From positions 1 to 64,000 of the forward strand of contig VXZQ01000007.1 in the NCBI GenBank assembly GCA_009845425.1: DNA of 64,000 nucleotides. Direction: 5' to 3'. The notes under the pieces are model-generated. The model worked only from the letters and a program-made list of their open reading frames with translations. It did not search any database and was not told where the DNA came from. This document shows, piece by piece, positions 15,843 to 23,832 of the stretch (position 1 is its first letter; every line of letters begins with the position of its first letter). The translations under genes were made by a program, and so were the position numbers. This stretch comes from Holophagales bacterium. GTDB lineage: Bacteria > Acidobacteriota > Thermoanaerobaculia > Multivoradales > Multivoraceae.

Positions 15843-17054
15843 ATGGCTGAGCAGGCGCTGATCAACGACCCGACCGCGCTGCTCGTCTTCTTCGCCGGCT
15901 TCGTGGCCCTGATCTTCGTGCTGGCGCAGACGCGGCCCTTCGACCGGCTCTTCAGGTATCTGCCGCCGATCGTCTGGATCTACCTGCTGCCGGTGGTGCT
16001 GACCACCGCCGGCATCACGCCGGCCGAGTCGGCCTTCTACGACTGGTGCACGGACTACCTGATGCCGTGCTCGCTGCTGCTCCTGGTGCTGGCGACCGAC
16101 GTGCCGGCGATCAGGCGGCTGGGACCGCTCGCGGCGGCGATGCTGCTGTCGGGGTCCGTCGGCATCGTGATCGGCGGACCGATCGCGCTGGCCATCTTCC
16201 AGCCGTTCCTCGACGATCCGCAGATCTGGAAGGGACTGGGAGCGTTGTCCGGCTCCTGGATCGGTGGTCTGTCGAACATGATCGCGATCAAGGAGGGAGT
16301 CGGCGCCCCCGACGACGTCTTCGCCCCGATGATCATCGTCGACTCGGTGGTCGGTTACGGCTGGATGTCGATCATCATCCTGCTCAGCGGTTACCAGAAC
16401 CGGATCGACCGCTGGAACCGGGCGCGGCGCGAAGAACTCGACGCGCTGAACCAGCGGCTGCGGCAGGTCCAGGCGGAGAACGCGCGGCCGATCACGCTGC
16501 CCGCCTTCGCCTCCATGCTCGGCGTCGGCCTGGTGGCGAGCTGGCTCTGCATGCGCGGCGGCGAGCTGCTGCCCCAGGTGGGCTCGGTGCTCTCCCACTT
16601 CACCTGGGGCATCCTGCTGGTCGTCGCGGTCGGCCTCGGGCTTTCCTTCACGCCGATCCGGCGTCTTGAACACCGGGGAGCCACACCGGTGGCCTACGGC
16701 GGTCTCTACTTGATGGTCGCCACGATGGGTGCCGGCGGCGATCTCGCTGCCATTGCCGAGGCGCCTCTGGTGCTGGCCGTCGGCGTCGTCTGGATCGGCA
16801 TCCACGTCGCCTGCCTGTTCCTCGCGATGCGCCTCCTGCGCGCGCCGATCTTCCTGTTCGCGACCGGCAGCATGGGCAACGTCGGCGGCGTCATCTCGAC
16901 GCCGGTCGTTGCCGGCGTGTTCCAGCCCGCGCTTGCCGCGGTTGGTGTGCTGATGGGCGTCCTCGGCAACCTGGTCGGCACGCCACTGGGGCTACTGTGC
17001 GCCCAGCTCATGGCCTGGGTCGCGCGGGCGTACCACGGCGCGGCTTCGCTGTAG
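15843..17054 (+). CDS. DUF819 family multi-pass membrane protein
   Basis: 403 residues with about ten hydrophobic segments. LSGSWIGGLSNMIAIKEGVG and, near the end, TGSMGNVGGVISTPVVAGVF are hallmark glycine-rich segments of the DUF819 (YjcL-like) family, which resembles sodium/solute or keto-acid carriers. A charged cytoplasmic loop (RWNRARREELDALNQRLRQV) divides it into halves. Substrate unknown. Its stop codon runs directly into a hairpin. Confidence 0.85.
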   Translation: MAEQALINDPTALLVFFAGFVALIFVLAQTRPFDRLFRYLPPIVWIYLLPVVLTTAGITPAESAFYDWCTDYLMPCSLLLLVLATDVPAIRRLGPLAAAMLLSGSVGIVIGGPIALAIFQPFLDDPQIWKGLGALSGSWIGGLSNMIAIKEGVGAPDDVFAPMIIVDSVVGYGWMSIIILLSGYQNRIDRWNRARREELDALNQRLRQVQAENARPITLPAFASMLGVGLVASWLCMRGGELLPQVGSVLSHFTWGILLVVAVGLGLSFTPIRRLEHRGATPVAYGGLYLMVATMGAGGDLAAIAEAPLVLAVGVVWIGIHVACLFLAMRLLRAPIFLFATGSMGNVGGVISTPVVAGVFQPALAAVGVLMGVLGNLVGTPLGLLCAQLMAWVARAYHGAASL

Positions 17055-17079
17055 GAGCGTCTGCTCGTCGAGACGCTCC
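17054..17079 (+). terminator. 9-bp inverted repeat after the DUF819 gene
   Basis: GGAGCGTCT, an 8-base loop, then AGACGCTCC: a perfect 9-bp stem that starts at the last base of the TAG stop. No U-tract follows, so it is either an imperfect intrinsic terminator or a transcript-stabilising hairpin between two converging genes (the DUF1232 gene ends at 17097). Confidence 0.5.
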
Positions 17080-17096
17080 GCCTCCCTGGTCCAGAG

Positions 17097-17585
17097 CTAG
17101 GCGGGTTCCGGCTCGGGCTCGCGGTCGTTGTCTCCCGCGGTGAGCGCTCTGAACAGGTCGATCTCGGTCTTGCAGGTCTTGACCACCCAGGCGATCACCG
17201 CGGCGTCGTCGATGAAGCCGGCCACCGGGATGAAGTCCGGGATGACGTCGATCGGGATGACGAAGTAGAGGACGGCGCCGGCGATGAGGATCAGGGTCTC
17301 CTTGCGGAGCCGGTAGTTGCCGCGCGCTACCGCGCGGAGCAGGTCGAACATCGTCTTCAGGTCCTCGATCACAGCGCTGAGCGGGCTGGTGGCGCCGCCG
17401 GCGGAGTCGGCCTTTTCCCTCGCTTCGGCGACCATCGCCCGGAGCTTGTCGGGTGACTGGACGATCTCGGCGGCGCGGTTGCGGGCATGGAGCGGGAGCT
17501 CCATCTCGCCGGTCTTGGGAGGCGCGGAGGGTTGTTCGGAAGCCTCCTCGACCGTGTCGCGTGTCAACTCCCGATCGGATGCCAT
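17097..17585 (-). CDS. DUF1232 (YkvA-like) small membrane protein
   Basis: 162 residues. The C-terminal half has the DUF1232 signature: TLILIAGAVLYFVIPIDVIP followed by DFIPVAGFIDDAAVIAWVVK, the conserved P-x-D-x-IPDxxP hydrophobic hairpin. The N-terminal half is acidic and probably cytoplasmic. Its start lies 22 nt inside the end of the upstream short aldehyde dehydrogenase-like gene, making it the last gene of the deoC operon. Function unknown. Confidence 0.8.
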   Translation of the reverse strand: MASDRELTRDTVEEASEQPSAPPKTGEMELPLHARNRAAEIVQSPDKLRAMVAEAREKADSAGGATSPLSAVIEDLKTMFDLLRAVARGNYRLRKETLILIAGAVLYFVIPIDVIPDFIPVAGFIDDAAVIAWVVKTCKTEIDLFRALTAGDNDREPEPEPA

Positions 17586-18442
17586 GTCGTCTTCACTTCC
17601 TGGAGGTCGGTGATCTCGTAGGGGCTCTGGATGTCCGTCCAGTCCTCGTGGCCGCGGACTGCGACGCGTTTCAGGTTATGGACCGCCTCGATCTCGGCGG
17701 ACCTGGTGACGTCGGGGTCCGGTGAGCAGAGGAGTAGGCCATCGACGTCGCGGTGCGCGGCGAGCGGCGCGAGCATCTCGTCCCGGCGGCCGGTCAGGAT
17801 GTTGACGACGCCGCCGGGCACATCGGAAGAGTTCAGGACCTCGCCCAACGTGGTGGCCGGAAGCGGCTGGCTGCCGGTGACCAGGACGACGGTCGTGTTG
17901 CCGCCGGCGATCGCGGGGGCGATGGAGGACACGAGGCCGAGCAGCGGCGACTCGGGGGCGAGCACGCCGACGACGCCCATCGGCTCGAGGATCGAGAAGT
18001 TGAAGTGCGACGTCGCGACAGGATTGACGCTGGAGAACACCTGCTGGAACTTGTCGGTCCAGCCGGCGTAGTGGAGTAGCCGATCGGTGGCGGCCTGGAC
18101 CTCGGCCGCGGCCTCGTCCGGCGCCGTTCCACCGGCCGCGAGCAGGGCCTCGAACTGGCCGCTCCGGCCTTCCAGCATCTCGGCGATCCGGTAGAGGATC
18201 TGGCCCCGGTTGTACGCCGTGCGTGCCGCCCAGCCGGCCTGTGCGGCGCGGGCTGCGGTGACGGCGTCCCGCACGTCCTTGCGCGAACAGCGGCAGATGT
18301 TCGCGATCGGCGTGCCGTCGGGTGCCAGAGCCCGGTCGAAGCGGCCGGACTCGGAGCGCGGAAACTTGCCGCCGACGTAGACCTTGTGGGTCTTGAGCAC
18401 CGGCAGGCGGTCGGCCGCGGCGGCGGGTCGTCGCTCGCTCAT
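17564..18442 (-). CDS. Short aldehyde-dehydrogenase-like protein lacking the catalytic domain
   Basis: 292 residues from ATG 18442, which overlaps the stop of the full-length dehydrogenase (ATGA). It follows the ALDH fold through the NAD-binding half (GVVGVLAPESPLLGL, SSIAPAIAGGNTTVVLVTGS, VPGGVVNILTGRRDE) but stops before the catalytic ELGGK glutamate and GQxC cysteine regions. It is not a frameshift product: the frame is clean and ends in a distinctive tail (ITDLQEVKTTWHPIGS). Similar deoC-ALDH-ALDH-like triplets are, from memory, found in other bacteria, so this is probably a conserved non-catalytic partner of the upstream enzyme rather than debris. Confidence 0.75.
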   Translation of the reverse strand: MSERRPAAAADRLPVLKTHKVYVGGKFPRSESGRFDRALAPDGTPIANICRCSRKDVRDAVTAARAAQAGWAARTAYNRGQILYRIAEMLEGRSGQFEALLAAGGTAPDEAAAEVQAATDRLLHYAGWTDKFQQVFSSVNPVATSHFNFSILEPMGVVGVLAPESPLLGLVSSIAPAIAGGNTTVVLVTGSQPLPATTLGEVLNSSDVPGGVVNILTGRRDEMLAPLAAHRDVDGLLLCSPDPDVTRSAEIEAVHNLKRVAVRGHEDWTDIQSPYEITDLQEVKTTWHPIGS

Positions 18443-19944
18443 GCCGCCGCCTCCGGTTGCAGGTAGAAGTGGAGCCCGGCGAGCCCGCCCTCCCGGCCGA
18501 TGCCGCTCTCCTTGTAGCCGCCGAACGGAGCGGTCGGATCGAACTTGTTGTAGGTGTTCGCCCACAGCACGCCGGCCCGGATCCGGCTGGTGACCCGGAA
18601 CGCCTTGGCGCCCTTGTCGCTCCAGACGCCGCCCGAGAGGCCGTAGGGGGTGTTGTTCGCCATCGCGATGCCTTCGTCCACGGTACGGAACGTCTGCACT
18701 GCCAGCACCGGACCGAAGATCTCCTCCTGGACCACCCGGTGCGACTGGGATGCGCGCAGGAACAGGGTCGGCCGGCACCAGTAGCCGCGCTCCGGCACCG
18801 GGCACGAGGTCTGGAAGGGCGCGGCGCCCTCCGCTTCGCCGATCTCCAGGTACTCCTCGATCTTGTCGAGCTGGGCGCGGGAGTTGATCGCGCCGATGTC
18901 CGTGTTCTTGTCGAGCGGGTCGCCGACGATCAGGGTCTCCATCCGGTCCTTCAGCTTGGAGATCACCTCGTCGGCGACGGACTCCTGGACCAGCAGCCGG
19001 GACCCGGCGCAGCAGACGTGGCCCTGGTTGAAGAAGATGCCGTTGACGATCCCCTCGACCGCCTGGTCGACGGCGGCGTCCTCGAACACCAGGTTCGCGG
19101 CCTTGCCGCCGAGTTCCAGGGTGTAGTGCTTGCCGCTGCCGGCGAGCGCGCGCCGGATCAGCTTGCCGACTTCGGTGGAGCCGGTGAAGGCGACCTTGTC
19201 GACATCCGGGTGCTGGACAACCGCCGCGCCGGTCTCGCCGGCGCCGGTGACGATGTTGACCACGCCCGGCGGCAGGCCCGCTTCGCGGATGATCTCGGCC
19301 AGCTTGAGCGCCGTGAGCGGCGTCGTCTCGGCCGGCTTCAGCACGACCGTGTTGCCGGCGGCGATGGCGGGCGCGATCTTCCAGGCCGCCATGAGCAGCG
19401 GGAAGTTCCAGGGGATGACCTGGCCAGCGACGCCGAGCGGTCTGGCGCCACGGCCGGGGAACGCGTAGTCCAGCTTGTCGGCCCAGCCGGCGTAGTAGAA
19501 GAAGTGCGCGGCCGCGAGCGGGATGTCGACGTCCCGCGACTCGCGGATCGGCTTGCCGCCGTCGAGCGACTCGGTGATCGCGAGTTCGCGGCCCCGCTCC
19601 TGGAGCACCCGGGCGATCCGGTAGACGTACTTGCCTCGCTCCCGCGGCGGAAGCTGCGACCAGACCTCCTCGTAGGCGCGCCGGGCGGCCGCCACGGCGG
19701 CGTCGACGTCGGCGTCGGAGGCGAGGGCGACGTCTGCGATCTTCTCCTCGGTGGCCGGGTTCGCCGTCTCGAAGGTCCGGCCGTCGGCCGCGTCGGTGAA
19801 GTCGCCGTCGATGAACAGGCCGTAGCGGTCGCGCAGTTCGACGTGGTCGGTCGACTCGGGCGCCGGCGCGTAGCCCCAGCCATCGGCGCCGCCGAGGCGG
19901 AGCTTCGGAGCCGCGAGTCCGGTCGATTGGGTGGATTCCGTCAT
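18439..19944 (-). CDS. Aldehyde dehydrogenase, NAD(P)-dependent
   Basis: 501 residues from ATG 19944. All ALDH motifs are present: GQVIPWNFPLLMAAWKIAPA, NTVVLKPAETTPLTAL, FTGSTEVG, catalytic glutamate in TLELGGKAANLV, catalytic cysteine in FFNQGHVCCAGSRL, and EIFGPVLAVQTF. It lies 19 bp downstream of deoC, and its stop overlaps the start of the short ALDH-like protein. The likely role is oxidation of the acetaldehyde released when DeoC cleaves deoxyribose-5-phosphate, yielding acetate for central metabolism; the substrate is inferred from context. Confidence 0.92.
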   Translation of the reverse strand: MTESTQSTGLAAPKLRLGGADGWGYAPAPESTDHVELRDRYGLFIDGDFTDAADGRTFETANPATEEKIADVALASDADVDAAVAAARRAYEEVWSQLPPRERGKYVYRIARVLQERGRELAITESLDGGKPIRESRDVDIPLAAAHFFYYAGWADKLDYAFPGRGARPLGVAGQVIPWNFPLLMAAWKIAPAIAAGNTVVLKPAETTPLTALKLAEIIREAGLPPGVVNIVTGAGETGAAVVQHPDVDKVAFTGSTEVGKLIRRALAGSGKHYTLELGGKAANLVFEDAAVDQAVEGIVNGIFFNQGHVCCAGSRLLVQESVADEVISKLKDRMETLIVGDPLDKNTDIGAINSRAQLDKIEEYLEIGEAEGAAPFQTSCPVPERGYWCRPTLFLRASQSHRVVQEEIFGPVLAVQTFRTVDEGIAMANNTPYGLSGGVWSDKGAKAFRVTSRIRAGVLWANTYNKFDPTAPFGGYKESGIGREGGLAGLHFYLQPEAAA

Positions 19945-19963
19945 GGTTCTGGCCGCCGCGCGC

Positions 19964-20872
19964 TCAGAGCGAGAAGTCGTCGAACGACTGGTAGATGCCG
20001 CTTCCCTGCTTGACAATCTGGCGCAGGACATCGTTCGCCAGGGAACTGGCGCCGAAGCGGTAAAGGTCGGGATCGAGCCAGTCCTGACCGAGCGTTTCCC
20101 GGACCATGACCAGGTGCCGGATCGCGTCCTTGGCGGTCGAGATACCGCCCGCCGGCTTCATGCCGATCTTCTCGCCGGTGCGCAGGTAGTGGTCGCGGAT
20201 CGCCTCCAGCATGACGAGCACGACAGGCATCGTGGCGGCCGGCTTGATCTTGCCCGTCGAGGTCTTGATGAAGTCGGCGCCGGATCGCATCGCGAGGTCC
20301 GAGGCGCGGCGCACCGCGTCGAGGGTGCCGAGCTCGCCGGTTTCGAGAATCACCTTGAGATGGGCCTCGCCGCAGGCCTCCTTGACCGAGGCGATCTCGT
20401 CCGCGGTGTAGGCGAAGTCGCCGGCCAGGAAGCGGCCGCGGGAGATCACCATGTCCACCTCGTCGGCGCCGGCCTCGACCGCTTTCCGCACCTCCAGCAG
20501 CTTGATCTCGATCGGCGCCTGACCGGCCGGGAAGCTGGTCGCAACCGAAGCGACGTTGATCCCGCTGCCCTCGAGCGCCCGCCTGGCGACGCCGACCAGG
20601 GCGGGGTAAACGCAGACGGCGGCCACGTGAGGCAGATCGGGCAACGCCGCGTGAAGCTGGAGCGCCTTGGCGCAGAGCTGCCGCACCTTGCCCTCGGAGT
20701 CGGCCCCCTCGAGCGTCGTCAGGTCGATCATCGACAGGGTCAGGTGGAGCGCGTGGAGCTTGGCGTCCTTCTTGATCGAGCGCGAGCAGAGCCTCGCCAC
20801 CCGCTCCTCGACGCCGACGGTGTCGATTGGCGGCGACTCGAACGACGCGGTGGCGGTCGAACTCTGCATCAC
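19964..20872 (-). CDS. deoC: Deoxyribose-phosphate aldolase
   Basis: 302 residues. DeoC splits 2-deoxyribose-5-phosphate into glyceraldehyde-3-phosphate and acetaldehyde. Class I aldolase features are visible: VDMVISRGRFLAG, KVILETGELG, the Schiff-base lysine segment DFIKTSTGK and GMKPAGGISTAKDA. It carries about 30 extra N-terminal residues compared with short bacterial forms, as in the longer DeoC branch. First gene of a four-gene minus-strand operon with two ALDH-like genes and a DUF1232 gene, suggesting use of DNA-derived deoxyribose. Confidence 0.95.
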   Translation of the reverse strand: MMQSSTATASFESPPIDTVGVEERVARLCSRSIKKDAKLHALHLTLSMIDLTTLEGADSEGKVRQLCAKALQLHAALPDLPHVAAVCVYPALVGVARRALEGSGINVASVATSFPAGQAPIEIKLLEVRKAVEAGADEVDMVISRGRFLAGDFAYTADEIASVKEACGEAHLKVILETGELGTLDAVRRASDLAMRSGADFIKTSTGKIKPAATMPVVLVMLEAIRDHYLRTGEKIGMKPAGGISTAKDAIRHLVMVRETLGQDWLDPDLYRFGASSLANDVLRQIVKQGSGIYQSFDDFSL

Positions 20873-20927
20873 CCGTCAGTCTACGCCGGTTCGGCCTGCG
20901 GCGGGGCTGTGGCAGAGTCCTCGTGTC

Positions 20928-22022
20928 ATGGCTGGGAACACGTTCGGAACCGCGCTGCGGCTGACCACGGCCGGCGAGAGCCACGGACCGGGCTACGTCG
21001 GCATCCTGGACGGTGTGCCGCCGGGCCTGGAACTGTCCGAGGCCGACCTGCAGCCGGACCTCGACCGCCGCCGGCCCGGGCAGTCGAAGCTGACCACACA
21101 GCGGATGGAGCCTGACGAGGCGCGCATCCTCTCCGGCGTGTTCGAGGGCAGGACGACCGGGACGCCGATCGCCTTCCTGATCGAGAACCGCGATCAGCGG
21201 CCGAAGGACTACAGCGAGATCAAGGACAAGTACAGGCCCGGACACGCCGACTACACCTTCGACGCCAAGTACGGATTCCGCGACTACCGGGGCGGCGGCC
21301 GCTCGAGCGCCCGCGAGACCTCGGTGCGGGTGGCGGCCGCGGCCGTGGCGAAGAAGCTCCTGCGGGAGCGCTGGGGCGTCGGGATCGTCGGCTACGTGAA
21401 GAGCATCGGCGACATCGAGGGGCGGATCGACGATCCGGCCGCGGTGACCCTGGAGCAGGTCGAGTCGAACCCGGTGCGCTGCCCGGATCAGGACGCCGCG
21501 GCGCGCATGGCGGAACTGATCGAACGGATGCGCTCGGAACGTGACTCGGTCGGCGGCGTTTCGGAACTCGTCGCCACCGGCGTGCCGCCGGGCTGGGGCG
21601 AGCCGGTGTTCGACAAGCTGAAGGCGGACCTGGGCAAGGCGCTGTTCAGCCTGCCGGCGGTGCTGGGCGTCGAGTACGGCGCCGGCTTCAGTGTGGCGAC
21701 CGCCCGCGGCAGCGAGAACAACGATCCGTTCGAGATGCGGGAAGGGCGCGTCGCCACTCGCGGAAACCGCCACGGCGGCATGCTGGGCGGCATCTCCTCA
21801 GGCCAGCCGATCGTGCTGCGCTGCGCGGTCAAGCCGACCAGCAGCCTGCCGCAGCCGCAGGACACGGTGACCCGGGCCGGCGAGCCGACGACGATCGCGA
21901 CCAGGGGCCGTCACGATCCCTGCCTGCTGCCGCGCTTCGTGCCGATGGGCGAGGCGATGATCGCGCTGGTGCTGGCTGACCACGGCCTTCGCCAGTTGGC
22001 GGTTCAGGGCGTTTTGGACTAG
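20928..22022 (+). CDS. aroC: Chorismate synthase
   Basis: 364 residues from ATG 20928 (MAGNTFGTALRLTTAGESHG). Converts 5-enolpyruvylshikimate-3-phosphate to chorismate using reduced FMN, the last shared step of aromatic biosynthesis. Signatures: GESHGPGYVGILDGVPPGL, YRGGGRSSARETSVRVAAAA, GNRHGGMLGGISSGQPI and the ending TRGRHDPCLLPRFVPMGEAM. Divergent from deoC (start codons about 55 bp apart). Followed by a double-hairpin REP-like element. Confidence 0.96.
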   Translation: MAGNTFGTALRLTTAGESHGPGYVGILDGVPPGLELSEADLQPDLDRRRPGQSKLTTQRMEPDEARILSGVFEGRTTGTPIAFLIENRDQRPKDYSEIKDKYRPGHADYTFDAKYGFRDYRGGGRSSARETSVRVAAAAVAKKLLRERWGVGIVGYVKSIGDIEGRIDDPAAVTLEQVESNPVRCPDQDAAARMAELIERMRSERDSVGGVSELVATGVPPGWGEPVFDKLKADLGKALFSLPAVLGVEYGAGFSVATARGSENNDPFEMREGRVATRGNRHGGMLGGISSGQPIVLRCAVKPTSSLPQPQDTVTRAGEPTTIATRGRHDPCLLPRFVPMGEAMIALVLADHGLRQLAVQGVLD

Positions 22023-22024
22023 CG

Positions 22025-22077
22025 CGGGCCGCTTCGCGGCCGCGGCCGGATGCCGGCCAGAGGGCCGGCGCACCGGC
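22025..22077. repeat. REP-like double hairpin between convergent genes
   Basis: GGCCGC-TTC-GCGGCC forms a first stem and GATGCCGGCC-AGAG-GGCCGGCGCACCG (22049-22075) a second. The second part matches the element at 13751-13777 at all but one position over 27 bases. In both places the palindrome is preceded by a smaller hairpin with a TTC loop and lies between two gene 3' ends (here aroC and the MaoC-domain gene), consistent with a bidirectional terminator that is dispersed as a repeat. Confidence 0.6.
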
Positions 22078-22084
22078 GTTGTGC

Positions 22085-22507
22085 TTACGGGTCGATCTTC
22101 GCCGTAGCTTTCCCCATGACGACCACATCCCCATCCTGGTTCACCGTCGTCACCGACAGGTCGACCAGGCTCTGGCCGTCCTCCTCGCGGACCGCATCGA
22201 CCTTCGCCGTCGCCGTCAACGCGTCGCCCGGCCAGACCTGCCGCGTGAAGCGGACACCGTAGGCGGTCAGCCGGCCGTCGCCGACGAAGTCGGTGACCAT
22301 GCGGCCGGTCATGCCCATTGTCAGCATGCCGTGGGCGAAGACGGTCGGGTACTTCGCCACCTTGGTGGTGAAGATCTCGTCGGAGTGGAGCGGGTTGTAG
22401 TCGCCCGAGGCGCCCGCGTACTGGACGATCTGGGTGCGGGAGAGGTCGTCGGTGAGCTTCTGGGTGTAGGTGTCGCCGACCTGGACCTTGCTTGCCTGAA
22501 GTGCCAT
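22085..22507 (-). CDS. MaoC-domain dehydratase subunit, HadB-like
   Basis: 140 residues from ATG 22507, with GAGGAG six bases upstream. Contains the hydratase-2 catalytic motif SGDYNPLHSDEIF (D and H) followed by FAHGMLTMGM and the C-terminal VRFTRQVWPGDALTATAKV. It follows a FAS1-type dehydratase-domain gene by 10 bp, the HadA-HadB arrangement in which the second subunit supplies the catalytic residues. Predicted to dehydrate (3R)-hydroxyacyl thioesters; acyl chain and carrier unknown. Confidence 0.85.
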   Translation of the reverse strand: MALQASKVQVGDTYTQKLTDDLSRTQIVQYAGASGDYNPLHSDEIFTTKVAKYPTVFAHGMLTMGMTGRMVTDFVGDGRLTAYGVRFTRQVWPGDALTATAKVDAVREEDGQSLVDLSVTTVNQDGDVVVMGKATAKIDP

Positions 22508-22517
22508 CTTCTTCTCC

Positions 22518-23009
22518 TCAGTCGCTCTCGACGACCTTCTCGGTGCGCACGCCGACACCGGTGGCGCGCACGACGAGTTCGCCGGATTCGTCGTAGTACT
22601 CGGTGATGTTCTCGCTGAACTTCAGGTTTCCGCCGCGCTTGCCCTGCCGTTCCCAGCTCTTGCCGGGCCGGGTCTTGAGGGTCAGCGTCTCGCCGGGGCT
22701 CACGTGCCGGAAGTACTCGAAACGCTGCTCGGCGTGGAGGCCTGTGCCGCCGTCACCTCCGGTCCGCGTGGGCGGCACGCCGGTCGGCTCCTTGCCGGAG
22801 CCGAACCACGGCTCGCCGATCTTGGGGCGCAGGAAGTAGTCGGGATCGAACTGGGCGGAGGCCTGGTAGAAGGTGGGCGGCGCGATCGTCTTGCCGGGTT
22901 CCGTGTCCGCTGCCGCCTCGGCGTCGTGATAGATGGGGTTCGGGTCGCCGACCGCGCGGGCGAACATCATGATGTGGCCTGCCTCGACCGGGAACTTCTT
23001 TGCTGCCAT
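22518..23009 (-). CDS. FAS1-like dehydratase-domain protein, HadA-like subunit
   Basis: 163 residues from ATG 23009, preceded by GAGGAGG. Contains VEAGHIMMFARAVGDPNPIY and HAEQRFEYFRHVSPGETLTL, the non-catalytic hot-dog half of two-subunit (3R)-hydroxyacyl dehydratases such as HadA. Residues 70-100 hold a glycine-rich loop (TRTGGDGGTGLHAEQ). It is expected to form a heterodimer with the product of the next gene. Divergent from rsmE, start codons about 75 bp apart. Confidence 0.8.
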   Translation of the reverse strand: MAAKKFPVEAGHIMMFARAVGDPNPIYHDAEAAADTEPGKTIAPPTFYQASAQFDPDYFLRPKIGEPWFGSGKEPTGVPPTRTGGDGGTGLHAEQRFEYFRHVSPGETLTLKTRPGKSWERQGKRGGNLKFSENITEYYDESGELVVRATGVGVRTEKVVESD

Positions 23010-23085
23010 TCCGGTTCCGTCCTCCTCTTCGAGTGGTCTCTGAAGCGCAATCTGGTGCGTGGTTTGAGCGCGTGACTGTAGCAGC

Positions 23086-23811
23086 ATGAACCTGCTTCTG
23101 TTGGAGGACGCGGACTTCGATCAGACGGCTGGCTCAGGTACGCGAGCGGTCGTGTCCGGCGAACGCCTGAAGCACGTCCGCAAGGTGCTGCGAGCGGAGG
23201 TCGGCGACACGCTGGAAGTGGGCCGCCTCGGCGGCGGCATTGGCCGCGGACGGATCGTCGAGCTAGGCCGCGAGCGGGTCGTGCTGGAGCTGGGGCCGCT
23301 CGATGGGGAGTTACCCGCGCCGCTGCCGGTGACCCTCGTGCTGGCCTTGCCCCGGCCCAAGTTCGTGGGCCGGATCCTGCAGGCGGCGGCCGCGATGGGC
23401 GTCAAGCGGATCCTGCTGGTCCACACGGCACGGGTGGAAAAGAGCTACTGGCAGAGCTCAACGATGCAGGCGGAGTCCCTGCGACGACACCTGATGCTGG
23501 GTCTGGCGCAGGCCCGTGACACGGTGCTGCCGGAGATCGAGTTGCTGCGAGGGCGGCGGGATCTGACGGATTCGCTGCCGGCCCTGGTTCGGGACCACGA
23601 GCAGGTTCTGGTCGCCGATGCCACCGGTGCCGAGCCGTGTCCGCTAGGCGTCGATGGTCCGACGGCGCTGCTGGTCGGTCCCGAAGGCGGCCTACTGGAC
23701 GAGGAGCTTGCCTCGTGGGGACACGCCGGCGCCACCGTCGTGAGTCTCGGCCCTCGGGCGCTACGGGTCGAGCATGCGGTCGTGGCCCTGCTGTCGCGAC
23801 TTGCCGTCTGA
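23086..23811 (+). CDS. rsmE: 16S rRNA m3U1498 methyltransferase
   Basis: 241 residues. SPOUT-fold RNA methyltransferase that modifies U1498 of 16S rRNA. N-terminal PUA-like part includes LKHVRKVLRAEVGDTLEVG; the knot region has MQAESLRRHLMLGLAQA (in place of the usual EQ-RS segment), LLVGPEGGLLDEEL and LGPRALRVEHAVVALL. It converges on pheT (22 bp apart). Confidence 0.92.
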   Translation: MNLLLLEDADFDQTAGSGTRAVVSGERLKHVRKVLRAEVGDTLEVGRLGGGIGRGRIVELGRERVVLELGPLDGELPAPLPVTLVLALPRPKFVGRILQAAAAMGVKRILLVHTARVEKSYWQSSTMQAESLRRHLMLGLAQARDTVLPEIELLRGRRDLTDSLPALVRDHEQVLVADATGAEPCPLGVDGPTALLVGPEGGLLDEELASWGHAGATVVSLGPRALRVEHAVVALLSRLAV

Positions 23812-23832
23812 TCGCGCGGGATGGGCGGAACG

